The translations under genes and the position numbers were made by a program. DNA of 64,000 nt from Streptomyces sp. NBRC 110028 (lineage in GTDB: Bacteria > Actinomycetota > Actinomycetes > Streptomycetales > Streptomycetaceae): contig NZ_BBUZ01000040.1 in assembly GCF_001417735.1 (NCBI RefSeq), forward strand, positions 1 to 64,000, read 5' to 3'. How positions within the stretch are numbered: position 1 is the first letter of the stretch; each line of letters opens with the position of its first letter. Shown here in pieces: positions 8,417 through 16,949 of this stretch. Under the pieces are notes generated by a model. That model was given only the letters and a program-made list of their open reading frames with translations. It searched no databases and was not told where the DNA came from.

Positions 8417-10078
8417 TCAGCCCTGGTGCGGTGGCCGATCGGGTTCTTCGAGGTGGGTGGGCGCGAACATGCGCAGCCGGGCGGGGAGCACGACGACCGA
8501 GGGGCCCGGCGCGGCCAGCGCCGCCGCCAGATCGGTGCGCAGCCGGTCGGGTGCCGTCCGTACGGCCGGTACGCCGAAGGACTCGGCGAGCGCCGCGAAG
8601 TCCGGGCGGGCCAGCTCGGTGGCTGTCGCCTCGCCGAAGGCGTCCGTCATGTACTCGCGCAGGATCCCGTAGCCGCCGTCGTCCACGATCAGCCAGGTCA
8701 CCGGCAGGTCGTACTGGCGGGCGGTGGCGAGTTCGGCGATCGAGTACATGGCCCCGCCGTCGCCCGACACGGCCAGCACGGGCCGCCGCCGCGTACGGTC
8801 CGCGGCGGCGGCCCCCAGCGCGGCGGGCAGCCCGTAGCCGAGGCCGCCCGCGCCCTGCGCGGAGTGCGTCGCGCCCGCCCGCGGGTCGAACGCGGACCAC
8901 GCCCAGTACGCGAGGATCGTCATGTCCCAGAAGCTGGCCGCGTCATCGGGCAGGGCCTCCCGTACGGCGCCCAGGACCTGCTGCTCCAGGTCCAGGTCCT
9001 GCGCCGCGATCCGCTGCCGCACACGGGCCAGCAGGGCGGCCGCGGTGGCGGCGCCGGTCGACTCCGGGCGGGGGGTGACTTCGCTCAAGAGGGCGGTCAG
9101 GGCAGGCTTCGCGTCGGCGTGGATGCCGAGGGCGGGGTGGTTGGACTCCAGCTTGCCGAGGTCGGCCTCGATCTGGATGACCTGACCGCGGGGGCGGAAC
9201 GTGTGGTAGTTGGACGACAGTTCGCCGAGCCCGGAGCCGGCCACGAGCAGGACGTCCGCGCCCTCCAGAAGGTCGGTCGTGTGCCGGTCCTCCAGCCAGG
9301 ACCGGAGGGAGAGCGGATGGTCCCAGGGGAACGCGCCCTTCCCGCCGAACGTGGTGGCCACGGGGGCGTCCAGGCGCTCGGCCAGCGCGCGCAGTTCCTC
9401 GCACGCCCCCGCGCGCACAACCCCGCCTCCGGCGAGGATCACGGGGCGCTCGGCCGCGCCCAGGAGCCGTGCGGCCCGTTCCATGAGTTCCGGCCGGGGC
9501 GGCAGCGGGCGCGGTGCGGCCGGCAGCGTGGTGACGGGCGGTACGGAGGTGGGGGCCAGCAGGACGTCCTGTGGTATCTCCAGCCACACCGGGCCCGCCG
9601 GTGCCTCCAGGGCGGACGCCCAGGCGGCGGCGAGGGCGGACGGGATCTGCGAGGCCGTACGGACGGTGTGGACGGACTTGACGATGTCGCGGAACGACGC
9701 CTTCTGGTCGACCAGTTCATGCAGATATCCCTTGCGGCCGCCGCCGAGCCCCGGGGTGGGCACCTGGCTGCCGATCCCCAGCACCGGCGCGGACGCCGCG
9801 GCCGACTCCTGCAGCGCCGCCAGCGTCATGAGCGCGCCGGGGCCGGTGGACACCAGCAGCGGGGCGACGGTGCCGGTGACGCGGGCGAAGGCATCGGCCG
9901 CGAACCCCGCGTTGTTCTCCACGCGCAGCCCTACGTAGTCGAGGCCGGAGCGGCGCAGGGCGTCGAAGGCGCCGAGCGCGTGCTGCCCGGGGAGTCCGAA
10001 GACGGTGGTCGCGCCGAGCGCGGCGAGGGATTCGACGACGAGATCGCCGCCGTGGCGCTCGCCCTGTGCGGTGCGCAT
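8417..10078 (-). CDS. Thiamine-pyrophosphate-dependent enzyme (acetolactate synthase-like)
   Basis: A 553-residue protein with the three-domain architecture of the acetolactate synthase/benzoylformate decarboxylase family: N-terminal PYR domain, central Rossmann domain, C-terminal PP domain. The catalytic glutamate that activates TPP is E54 (RVENNAGF). The metal/diphosphate motif begins GDGG at 439-442, but the usual second Asn is Asp467 (IVDDGGYG). No acetolactate synthase small subunit is nearby, so branched-chain amino acid synthesis is unlikely. The neighbour on the same strand, 28 nt upstream, is a sodium:solute symporter, and a PucR regulator diverges from that, suggesting an inducible catabolic decarboxylase or lyase for an imported acid. 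The substrate is unknown. Confidence 0.75.
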   Translation of the reverse strand: MRTAQGERHGGDLVVESLAALGATTVFGLPGQHALGAFDALRRSGLDYVGLRVENNAGFAADAFARVTGTVAPLLVSTGPGALMTLAALQESAAASAPVLGIGSQVPTPGLGGGRKGYLHELVDQKASFRDIVKSVHTVRTASQIPSALAAAWASALEAPAGPVWLEIPQDVLLAPTSVPPVTTLPAAPRPLPPRPELMERAARLLGAAERPVILAGGGVVRAGACEELRALAERLDAPVATTFGGKGAFPWDHPLSLRSWLEDRHTTDLLEGADVLLVAGSGLGELSSNYHTFRPRGQVIQIEADLGKLESNHPALGIHADAKPALTALLSEVTPRPESTGAATAAALLARVRQRIAAQDLDLEQQVLGAVREALPDDAASFWDMTILAYWAWSAFDPRAGATHSAQGAGGLGYGLPAALGAAAADRTRRRPVLAVSGDGGAMYSIAELATARQYDLPVTWLIVDDGGYGILREYMTDAFGEATATELARPDFAALAESFGVPAVRTAPDRLRTDLAAALAAPGPSVVVLPARLRMFAPTHLEEPDRPPHQG

Positions 10079-10106
10079 GGGTGCCCTTTCGTGCGGGTGC
10101 GGGTTG

Positions 10107-11567
10107 CTAGGGATGGGCCGGGGCGGGCTCCGGGGCGGGCTCCGGGGCCGGGTCGCCGGCCAGGCGGCGGTGCCAGGTGTCCAGGACCGCGGCGTCCGTC
10201 GGCTTCGTGGCCAGGCTCACCGCCACGTACGCCACGAGCGAGGCCAGCAGGCCGATGTAGATGGGCTCGCTGGCGAGGATGCCCTTCCCGACCATGAGCC
10301 CGATCACCGTCAGACCGCCCACGGCCACCGAGGCCAGCGCCCCCGCACCCGTGCCGCGCTTCCACAGCAAGCCGCCCAGGATCGGCATCAACAGCCCGCC
10401 GACCAGTACGTTGTAGGCGACGGTCAGCGCCTCGACGACGTTGTTCAGCGCGATCGAGACACCGACCACCGTCAGGCCCATGACGAGGATGAACAGACGG
10501 TTGCCCGCGATCTCGTCGTGCGAGGCGGTGGCGGGGCGGCCCCGGAGGCGGGCCCAGATGTCGTTGTTCGCGACCGTGGCGCAGGCGATGAGCGCGCCGG
10601 AGGAGGTCGACATCACCGCCGACAGGGCCGCGGCCAGGACGAGCCCCTTGACGCCGATCGGAAGCGCGTCCTTGACGATCGTCGCGAACGCGTCGTCGGG
10701 GGAGCCGAGATGCGGGTAGAGAACCTTGGCCGCCGTGCCGATGACCGCGCCGGCGACCGCGTACGCCAGACAGTACGTACCGGCCGCGGTGCCGCCGAGG
10801 CGGGCCACCTTGTCGTCGCGGGCGGTGAAGACGCGCTGCCAGATGTCCTGGCCGATGAGCATGCCGAAGGAGTAGATGAGCACGTAGGTGAAGACCGTCT
10901 GGGCGCCGATGCCCATGGGGGAGAAGTAGCCGGCCGGCAGTTCGGCCTTCATCGCCGCGAAGCCGCCCGCCTTGACGACGGCGATCGGCAGCAGGAGGAG
11001 CAGCACGCCGACGGTCTTCACGACGAACTGCACCATGTCGGTGAGCGTGATCGACCACATGCCGCCGAGCGTGGAGTAGCAGATCACGATGGCCCCGCCG
11101 AGCACGATCGCCACCACCCGGTCGAGACCGAAGATCACATCGAAGATGGTGGCGTAGGCGATGGTCGAGGTGACCGCGAGCATGAGGGTGTACGCCCACA
11201 TGACGATGCCCGAGATCAGCCCGGACGATCCGCCGTAGCGCAGGTCCAGCATCTGGCTGACCGTGTACACCTTGAGGCGGGCGATGCGCGCCGAGAAGAA
11301 GACGGACAGCGCCAGCAGGCCGAAGCCGATGGTGAGGACCATCCAGGCGCCCGAGAGCCCGTAACTGTAGCCGAGGCCGACGCCGCCGATGGTGGAGGCG
11401 CCGCCGAGGACGATCGCGGCCATCGTTCCGGAGTACATGGCCGGGCCCAGGCGTCGGCCCGCGACCAGGAAGTCGCTGGTGGAGGTGGCGCGGCGCATGC
11501 CCCACCAGCCGAGCGCGAGCATGCCCGCGAGATAGACGACGATCACCGTGTAGTCGACAGCGGTCAT
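10107..11567 (-). CDS. Sodium:solute symporter family transporter
   Basis: A 486-residue secondary transporter of the SSS family (PutP/PanF-like) with about 13 membrane helices. It starts MTAVDYTVIVVYLAGMLALG, followed by the typical TSDFLVAGRRLG segment after helix 1. GAGGAG lies 7 nt before the ATG at 11567. The C-terminal tail carries a Pro-Ala-Glu repeat (PAPEPAPEPAPA). It is the first gene of a two-gene minus-strand operon with the TPP enzyme and diverges from a PucR regulator 109 bp away, so the regulator probably controls it. Likely substrates are small organic acids, amino acids or purine-type compounds; sequence alone does not decide. Confidence 0.82.
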   Translation of the reverse strand: MTAVDYTVIVVYLAGMLALGWWGMRRATSTSDFLVAGRRLGPAMYSGTMAAIVLGGASTIGGVGLGYSYGLSGAWMVLTIGFGLLALSVFFSARIARLKVYTVSQMLDLRYGGSSGLISGIVMWAYTLMLAVTSTIAYATIFDVIFGLDRVVAIVLGGAIVICYSTLGGMWSITLTDMVQFVVKTVGVLLLLLPIAVVKAGGFAAMKAELPAGYFSPMGIGAQTVFTYVLIYSFGMLIGQDIWQRVFTARDDKVARLGGTAAGTYCLAYAVAGAVIGTAAKVLYPHLGSPDDAFATIVKDALPIGVKGLVLAAALSAVMSTSSGALIACATVANNDIWARLRGRPATASHDEIAGNRLFILVMGLTVVGVSIALNNVVEALTVAYNVLVGGLLMPILGGLLWKRGTGAGALASVAVGGLTVIGLMVGKGILASEPIYIGLLASLVAYVAVSLATKPTDAAVLDTWHRRLAGDPAPEPAPEPAPAHP

Positions 11568-11627
11568 GGTGGGGCTCCTCACGGTGGGACGGTGACCGCG
11601 ACCCTAGGCTGTCGCCGAGGAGGCCGG

Positions 11628-11641
11628 GAAGTGTACGTTTC
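11628..11641. promoter_or_regulatory. Candidate operator palindrome between symporter and PucR genes
   Basis: GAAGTGTACGTTTC reads GAA-nn-GTAC-nn-TTC on both strands (10 of 14 positions symmetric). It sits in the 109-bp divergent region, 36 bp from the PucR start and 61 bp from the symporter start, where a PucR dimer or other regulator could bind. No binding evidence is available. Confidence 0.35.
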
Positions 11642-11676
11642 CTCCACTCGTGGATTCCGGGATGGAGGAAACGGCC

Positions 11677-13116
11677 ATGCCGCCGACCGTGCCCGTACCC
11701 CTCACCGTCCTGCTGGACCACCCCCGCCTCGGACTGCGGCAGATCGCCGGGCCGCGCGGGGAGGCGCCGGTGTACCTGGTGCACACCAGCGAGATGGAGG
11801 ATCCGGTTCCGTATCTTCTCGGCGGTGAACTGCTGCTCAGCGCCGGTGTGCACGGCCCGGAGGCGACGGACGCGTACTGGGACCGCTATGTGGCCCGCAC
11901 GGTCGAGGCGGGCGCCACGGCGCTGGGATTCGGTATCGCGCCGGTGCACCAGGAGATGCCGCGGGCGCTGGCCGAGGCGTGCGACCGGCACGGGCTGCCG
12001 CTGGTGGAGGTGCCACGCGAGACGACGTTCGCGGCTGTCGCGAGCGCCGTGTGGGACGCCATGGCCGAGCGCCGCCACCAGGAGCTGCGGCGGATCACGG
12101 AGGTGCAGCAGTCGCTCGCGGCGGCCGCCGCGCGGCCCCATCCGGTACCGGCCGTGCTGCGCCAACTCGCGCGCCATCTGGGCGGATGGACGGTGCTGTA
12201 CGGGCCGGACGGGAGGGAGCTGGCGGCGGCCGGTCCCCGGCCGTCCCAGCAGGCGCGCGCCGCGCTCGGCTCGCTGGCCGCCCGGCTGCGGGCGGGCCCG
12301 GCCTCGGCCGCCGGCACGGCGGACGGGGCCTCCTTGAGCGCCTACGGTCTCGGCGGGCCGGAACACCCGCTCGCCCTCGGGGTGTGCGCGCCGCGCCGCG
12401 ACGCGGCGGAGAGCGCGGTCGTGGGGGTGGCCATGGTGCTGCTCGCCCTGCTGACCGGACGGGCGACGGCCGACGCGGGGACCGAACGCACGGCGCTGGT
12501 ACGGCTGATGCTCGGCGCCCAACCGGCCGACGTCGCGGGGCTGCTGAGCGGTGCGGAGGTGTGGACCGTCGTGCGCGGGCGGCGCCGCGGCCGCGGCGGG
12601 GACCACGGGCCGCTGGCCGTGGCGGCGCTCTCCGCCGGGCTCGGTACGCCCCTGGTCGACCTGGACGGGGACGACCTGTGCGCCCTGGTGCCCGGCGCCG
12701 CGGAGGTACGGGCCCAGCCCGGCTGGACGCTCGGCGCCGGGGCGCCGGTGTCCGCCGCCGGGCTGGCACACGCCGGAGCCGACGCGGCGCGCGCCCTGCG
12801 CCGCGCGGTCGCGGAGCGACGGCCCGTGGTACGGCACGCCCCGGCGCGGCGCGGCGTCGTCTCGCTGGTCGACCCGTCCGAGGCCGAGGCCCTGGGCCGC
12901 GCCCGGCTCGCCCCGCTGGACGGCGCGCCGGCGCTGCGCGAGACGCTGCGGACGTGGCTGTCGCTGCACGGCAGCTGGGACCGTACCGCGGTGGCCCTGG
13001 ACATCCACCGCAACACGGTCCGCCAGCGCATCGCCCGCACCGCCGCCCTGCTGGAGGCGGACCTGGGCGACGCGGACGTACGGATGGAGCTGTGGTTCGC
13101 CCTCAAGTGGGGATGA
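11677..13116 (+). CDS. PucR-family transcriptional regulator
   Basis: A 479-residue regulator. The N-terminal ~150 residues are a PucR/purine-catabolism domain (GGELLLSAGVH and LGFGIAPVHQEMP segments). A variable middle section follows, and the C-terminus is the HTH_30 domain (LDIHRNTVRQRIARTAALL) with the usual ending MELWFALK. In-frame starts exist at 11650 and 11662, but GGAGGA at 11664-11669 lies 7 nt before the ATG at 11677, so I use that one. It diverges from the symporter/TPP-enzyme pair and probably activates it in response to its substrate. A second PucR protein is encoded at 32166. Confidence 0.82.
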   Translation: MPPTVPVPLTVLLDHPRLGLRQIAGPRGEAPVYLVHTSEMEDPVPYLLGGELLLSAGVHGPEATDAYWDRYVARTVEAGATALGFGIAPVHQEMPRALAEACDRHGLPLVEVPRETTFAAVASAVWDAMAERRHQELRRITEVQQSLAAAAARPHPVPAVLRQLARHLGGWTVLYGPDGRELAAAGPRPSQQARAALGSLAARLRAGPASAAGTADGASLSAYGLGGPEHPLALGVCAPRRDAAESAVVGVAMVLLALLTGRATADAGTERTALVRLMLGAQPADVAGLLSGAEVWTVVRGRRRGRGGDHGPLAVAALSAGLGTPLVDLDGDDLCALVPGAAEVRAQPGWTLGAGAPVSAAGLAHAGADAARALRRAVAERRPVVRHAPARRGVVSLVDPSEAEALGRARLAPLDGAPALRETLRTWLSLHGSWDRTAVALDIHRNTVRQRIARTAALLEADLGDADVRMELWFALKWG

Positions 13117-13218
13117 CCCCCACCGAGCAGCGGCCCGACGCCCGGGCCTGCCCGCACCCTCCCGCGCGCGACGCCGCGCCCACCGCCCGGCGCGCGCCTG
13201 GAGCGCCCCGGCTACGGC

Positions 13219-13275
13219 GGTTCAGCGGCGGAGCCCCACGCCGGGGCCCCGCCGGATGCCGGAGGCCGCCGAACC
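13219..13275. terminator. Hairpin, probable two-way terminator
   Basis: GGTTCaGCGGC (13219-13229) pairs with GCCGCcGAACC (13265-13275), leaving one mismatch; the loop contains a second GC-rich hairpin. It lies between convergent genes and lacks a T-run, as is common in high-GC actinobacteria. Confidence 0.5.
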
Positions 13276-13433
13276 CGGGGCCCGGGGCCGTGCGCCCGCG
13301 AACGGTGGCCCGGGCGATGTGCCCACAGGCGGGAGTTCGGCGTCCGGGCCCCGGACGCGAGACGCCGCCGGATCCCGGGCCGGGGCGTGGCGTCGCGTGG
13401 CCGGGGTCCAGGCGGAGCCCCTGGGTTCGGGAA

Positions 13434-13444
13434 GGGGGGGGGGG
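13434..13444. repeat. 11-bp poly-G tract
   Basis: Eleven consecutive G residues lie 17 bp from the end of the aminotransferase gene, in non-coding sequence. This is a likely site of length variation or sequencing error; no gene is affected. Confidence 0.8.
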
Positions 13445-13461
13445 AACGCGCCGCCGCCCGG

Positions 13462-14823
13462 TCAGAGCTTCGCCCACGCCTCCGTCAGCACACCCCTGAG
13501 CACCTGCTCGATCTCGTCGAACAGCGCCTGGTCCGCGATCAGCGGCGGGGCCAGCTGGACGACGGGGTCGCCGCGGTCGTCGGCCCGGCAGTAGAGGCCG
13601 TTGTCGTACAGCGCCTTGGAGAGGAAGCCGTACAGGACGCGCTCGGTCTCCTCGTCGTCGAAGGACTCCTTCGTGGCCTTGTCCTTCACCAGCTCGATGC
13701 CGTAGAAGAAGCCGTTCCCCCGGACGTCGCCGACGATCGGCAGATCGTGCAGCCGCTCCAGGGTCGACCGGAACGCGGCCTCGGTGTCCAGCACATGCCG
13801 GTTCAGCCCCTCGCGCTCGAAGATGTCGAGGTTGGTGAGGGCCACCGCGGCCGAGACGGGGTGGCCGCCGAAGGTGTAGCCGTGCAGGAAGGTGTTGCCG
13901 TCCCGGTAGAAGGGCTCGGCGAGCCGGTCGGAGACGAGGCACGCGCCGATCGGGGAGTAGCCGGAGGTCATGCCCTTCGCGCAGGTGATCATGTCCGGGA
14001 CGTAGCCGAACTTGTCGCACGCGAACATCGTGCCCAGCCGCCCGAACGCGCAGATGACCTCGTCCGAGACGAGCAGGACGTCGTACTGGTCGCAGATCTC
14101 GCGCACCCGCCGGAAGTACCCGGGCGGCGGCGGGAAGCAGCCGCCCGCGTTCTGCACCGGCTCCAGGAAGACCGCGGCGACGGTGTCCGGGCCCTCGAAG
14201 AGGATCTGCTGCTCGATCTGGTCGGCGCACCAGCGGCCGAACGCCTCGGGGTCGTCGCCGTGGATCGGAGCCCGGTAGATGTTGGTGTTGGGCACCTTGT
14301 GCGCGCCGGGGACCAGCGGCTCGAAGGGGGCCTTGAGCCCGGGCAGACCGGTGATCGACAGGGCGCCATGGGGGGTGCCGTGGTAGGCCACGGCGCGGGA
14401 TATGACCTTGTGCTTGGTGGGCTTGCCGGTCAGCTTGAAGTACTGCTTGGCCAGCTTCCAGGCGGTCTCGACCGCCTCGCCGCCGCCGGTGGTGAAGAAG
14501 ACCTTGTTGAGGTCGCCGGGCGCGTAACCGGCCAGGCGCTCGGCCAGTTCGACGGCCTTGGGGTGGGCGTAGCTCCACACCGGGAAGAAGGCCAGTTCCT
14601 GCGCCTGCTTGTACGCGGTCTCCGCGAGTTCGACGCGCCCGTGCCCGGCCTGCACCACGAACAGCCCGGCCAGGCCGTCGATGTAGCGCTTGCCCTGATC
14701 GTCGTAGATGTACGTGCCCTCGCCGCGCACGATCGTCGGCACGGGGGCGTTCTCGTACGACGACATGCGGGTGAAGTGCATCCACAGATGGTCGTACGCC
14801 GTCTTGGAGAGGTCCGCGCTCAT
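13462..14823 (-). CDS. Class III aminotransferase, putrescine-pyruvate type
   Basis: A 453-residue PLP enzyme of the omega-amino acid:pyruvate/SpuC group. It should transfer the terminal amino group of putrescine or a related diamine to a 2-oxo acid, giving 4-aminobutanal. The PLP lysine is K283 (TCAKGMTSG) and the ring-binding aspartate is D254 (LLVSDEVICAFGR). The N-terminal DHLWMHFTRM and DGLAGLFVVQAGHGR segments resemble SpuC-type enzymes. The ATG at 14823 is only 2 nt after the stop of the Lrp gene, so the two are one operon and probably coupled. The divergent aldehyde dehydrogenase would oxidise its product. Substrate choice is inferred from context. Confidence 0.82.
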   Translation of the reverse strand: MSADLSKTAYDHLWMHFTRMSSYENAPVPTIVRGEGTYIYDDQGKRYIDGLAGLFVVQAGHGRVELAETAYKQAQELAFFPVWSYAHPKAVELAERLAGYAPGDLNKVFFTTGGGEAVETAWKLAKQYFKLTGKPTKHKVISRAVAYHGTPHGALSITGLPGLKAPFEPLVPGAHKVPNTNIYRAPIHGDDPEAFGRWCADQIEQQILFEGPDTVAAVFLEPVQNAGGCFPPPPGYFRRVREICDQYDVLLVSDEVICAFGRLGTMFACDKFGYVPDMITCAKGMTSGYSPIGACLVSDRLAEPFYRDGNTFLHGYTFGGHPVSAAVALTNLDIFEREGLNRHVLDTEAAFRSTLERLHDLPIVGDVRGNGFFYGIELVKDKATKESFDDEETERVLYGFLSKALYDNGLYCRADDRGDPVVQLAPPLIADQALFDEIEQVLRGVLTEAWAKL

Positions 14824-14825
14824 GG

Positions 14826-15299
14826 CTATCTCGTTCCCCAGGTGTAGGTCTGCTTACGGAGCTTGAGGTAGACGAAGCTCTCGGTGGAGCGCACGCCGGG
14901 AAGGGTCCGGATCCGCTTGTTGATCGTTTCGAGGAGGTGGTCGTCGTCCTCGCAGACGATCTCGATGAGGAGATCGAAGGAACCCGCGGTGACGACCACG
15001 TACTCGACCTCGTCCATGGCGGTCAGCGCGTCCGCGACCGGGTCGAGATCGCCCTCGACGTTGACCCCGACCATCGCCTGGCGCCGGAACCCCACGGTGA
15101 GGGGGTCGGTGACGGCGACGATCTGCATCGCGCCCTGGTCGAGCAGCTTCTGCACCCGCTGCCGCACGGCCGCCTCGGACAGGCCCACGGCCTTGCCGAT
15201 GGCGGCGTACGGGCGCCGGCCGTCCTCCTGGAGCTGTTCGATGATCGCCAGGGACACGGAGTCGATCGACGGCGTGCCGTTCTTGTCAGGTGTGGCCAC
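14826..15299 (-). CDS. Lrp/AsnC-family transcriptional regulator
   Basis: A 157-residue regulator of standard size. The N-terminal winged HTH spans about residues 12-60 (LAIIEQLQEDGRRPYAAIGK, then GLSEAAVRQRVQKLLDQG). The C-terminal RAM/ligand-binding domain spans about 70-150 (VVTAGSFDLLIEIVCEDDDH). I use the GTG at 15299; a GTG at 15308 with GAGG about 10 nt upstream is an alternative. It is cotranscribed with the aminotransferase and divergent from the aldehyde dehydrogenase. Two copies of a 15-bp dyad lie in the shared upstream region and a third is at the polyamine transporter, so this protein is the best candidate regulator of polyamine use. From memory, the S. coelicolor polyamine locus has the same arrangement; I could not check this. 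Confidence 0.85.
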   Translation of the reverse strand: MATPDKNGTPSIDSVSLAIIEQLQEDGRRPYAAIGKAVGLSEAAVRQRVQKLLDQGAMQIVAVTDPLTVGFRRQAMVGVNVEGDLDPVADALTAMDEVEYVVVTAGSFDLLIEIVCEDDDHLLETINKRIRTLPGVRSTESFVYLKLRKQTYTWGTR

Positions 15300-15343
15300 G
15301 ACCCTCACTGTGCACGAGCCTCGACGGTCTGGCAACCCTCGAT

Positions 15344-15358
15344 CAATGAATTCCGTTG
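15344..15358. promoter_or_regulatory. Candidate Lrp operator A
   Basis: CAATGAATTCCGTTG matches the dyad CAASGGAWTCCSTTG at 13 of 15 positions. It lies in the divergent region between the Lrp/aminotransferase operon and the aldehyde dehydrogenase. Site B starts exactly 31 bp further right (three helical turns), so both sites face the same side of the DNA. Confidence 0.6.
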
Positions 15359-15374
15359 TTCGAAGGGTTTTAAA

Positions 15375-15389
15375 TCACTGATTCCGTTG
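15375..15389. promoter_or_regulatory. Candidate Lrp operator B
   Basis: TCACTGATTCCGTTG matches the same dyad at 12 of 15 positions and shares the 12-bp string ATTCCGTTGTTC with site A. It ends 20 bp before the predicted -35 of the aldehyde dehydrogenase promoter, a position suited to activation. Confidence 0.6.
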
Positions 15390-15408
15390 TTCTGGTGTGG
15401 CGGGTATG

Positions 15409-15436
15409 TTGAAAGCGTCGTCCTCGCGACTAGGGT
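15409..15436 (+). promoter_or_regulatory. Predicted promoter of the aldehyde dehydrogenase gene
   Basis: -35 TTGAAA (15409-15414), 16-bp spacer, -10 TAGGGT (15431-15436). Both fit the Streptomyces vegetative consensus (TTGACR/TAGRRT). The start of transcription would be near 15443, about 34 nt before the GTG. Confidence 0.55.
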
Positions 15437-15476
15437 GGTGTCTCACCCATCGGACAGCCGACAGGAGGGGTCGTAC

Positions 15477-16928
15477 GTGACCACCGAACTGCGTCGTTTG
15501 CGCAACTACATCGACGGGGAGTTCCGGGACGCCGCGGACGGGCGCACCACGGAGGTGGTCAACCCGGCCACGGGCGAGCCGTACGCCACGGCGCCACTGT
15601 CCGGAGCGGCGGACGTGGACGCGGCGATGAACGCGGCCGCGGCCGCGTTCCCGGCCTGGCGGGACCTGGTGCCCGGCGAGCGGCAGAAGGCCCTGCTGAA
15701 GATCGCCGACGCCTTCGAGGCGCGGGCGGAAGAGCTGATCGCGGTCGAGTCGGAGAACACCGGCAAGCCGATCGGGCTCACGCGGGACGAGGAGATCCCG
15801 CCGATGATCGACCAGATCCGTTTCTTCGCGGGCGCCGCGCGGATGCTGGAGGGCCGTTCGGCCGGTGAGTACATGGAGGGGCTGACCTCCATCATCCGCC
15901 GCGAGCCGATCGGGGTGTGCGCGCAGGTCGCGCCGTGGAACTACCCGATGATGATGGCCGTGTGGAAGTTCGCGCCGGCGCTGGCGGCGGGCAACACGGT
16001 CGTCATCAAGCCCTCCGACACCACCCCGGCCTCCACCGTGCTCTTCGCCGAGATCATCGGCGGGGTGCTGGCGGAACTGGGCCATCCGCAGGGCGTCTTC
16101 AACGTCATCTGCGGCGACCGTGAGACCGGGCGGCTGATGGTCGAGCACGACGTGCCCGCCATGGCGTCCATCACCGGTTCGGTGCGGGCCGGTATGCAGG
16201 TCGCCGAGAGCGCGTCAAAGGACCTCAAGCGGGTCCATCTGGAGCTGGGCGGCAAGGCGCCGGTCGTGGTCTTCGAGGACAGCGACATCGCCAAGGCTGT
16301 CGAGGACATCTCGGTCGCGGGCTTCTTCAACGCGGGCCAGGACTGTACGGCGGCCACCCGCGTGCTCGTCCACGAGTCGATCCACGACGAGTTCGTGACC
16401 GCCCTGGCCAAGGCCGCCGCGGACACCAAGACCGGCGCCCCGGACGACGAGGACGTGCTGTTCGGCCCGCTCAACAACGCCCACCAGCTGGCCCAGGTCA
16501 GCGGCTTCATCGAGCGGCTGCCCGCGCACGCCAAGGTCGAGGCGGGCGGTCACCGGGTCGGCGAGAAGGGTTTCTTCTACGCGCCGACCGTGGTCTCCGG
16601 GCTCAAGCAGGACGACGAGATCGTCCAGCACGAGGTCTTCGGCCCGGTCATCACCGTCCAGCCGTTCTCCGACGAGGCCCAGGCGGTCCAGTACGCCAAC
16701 GGCGTGGAGTACGCGCTCGCCTCGTCGGTGTGGACCAAGGACCACGGCCGCGCGATGCGGATGTCCAAGGCCCTGGACTTCGGCTGCGTCTGGATCAACA
16801 CCCACATCCCGCTGGTCGCGGAGATGCCGCACGGCGGATTCAAGAAGTCCGGTTACGGCAAGGACCTGTCGGCGTACGGGTTCGAGGACTACACCCGCAT
16901 CAAGCACGTGATGACGTCGCTGGGTTGA
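15477..16928 (+). CDS. Aldehyde dehydrogenase, probable gamma-aminobutyraldehyde dehydrogenase
   Basis: A 483-residue NAD(P)-dependent dehydrogenase that should oxidise 4-aminobutanal (or a related aminoaldehyde) to GABA. The catalytic cysteine is C290 (AGQDCTAATR) and the general base is E256 (LELGGKAP). PWNYP at the cofactor-binding turn and the C-terminal SGYGKDLSAYG motif fit the PatD/betaine aldehyde group. The GTG at 15477 has AGGAGGGG 6-14 nt upstream. Divergence from the Lrp/aminotransferase operon places it in putrescine catabolism. Betaine aldehyde is an alternative substrate, but no choline genes are nearby. The gene ends 21 bp from the convergent glycerophosphodiesterase. Confidence 0.85.
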   Translation: MTTELRRLRNYIDGEFRDAADGRTTEVVNPATGEPYATAPLSGAADVDAAMNAAAAAFPAWRDLVPGERQKALLKIADAFEARAEELIAVESENTGKPIGLTRDEEIPPMIDQIRFFAGAARMLEGRSAGEYMEGLTSIIRREPIGVCAQVAPWNYPMMMAVWKFAPALAAGNTVVIKPSDTTPASTVLFAEIIGGVLAELGHPQGVFNVICGDRETGRLMVEHDVPAMASITGSVRAGMQVAESASKDLKRVHLELGGKAPVVVFEDSDIAKAVEDISVAGFFNAGQDCTAATRVLVHESIHDEFVTALAKAAADTKTGAPDDEDVLFGPLNNAHQLAQVSGFIERLPAHAKVEAGGHRVGEKGFFYAPTVVSGLKQDDEIVQHEVFGPVITVQPFSDEAQAVQYANGVEYALASSVWTKDHGRAMRMSKALDFGCVWINTHIPLVAEMPHGGFKKSGYGKDLSAYGFEDYTRIKHVMTSLG

Positions 16929-16949
16929 TGCCTGGTAAGGGCCTTCGGG

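Larger units (their letters stand above)
13117..13461. other. 345-bp non-coding gap between convergent genes
   Basis: This is the only gap over 300 bp in the window. It lies between the ends of the PucR gene and the aminotransferase gene. It is extremely G+C rich and contains several hairpin-forming stretches and an 11-bp G run. I see no convincing start with a ribosome site and no RNA gene. It most likely serves transcription termination. Confidence 0.6.
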
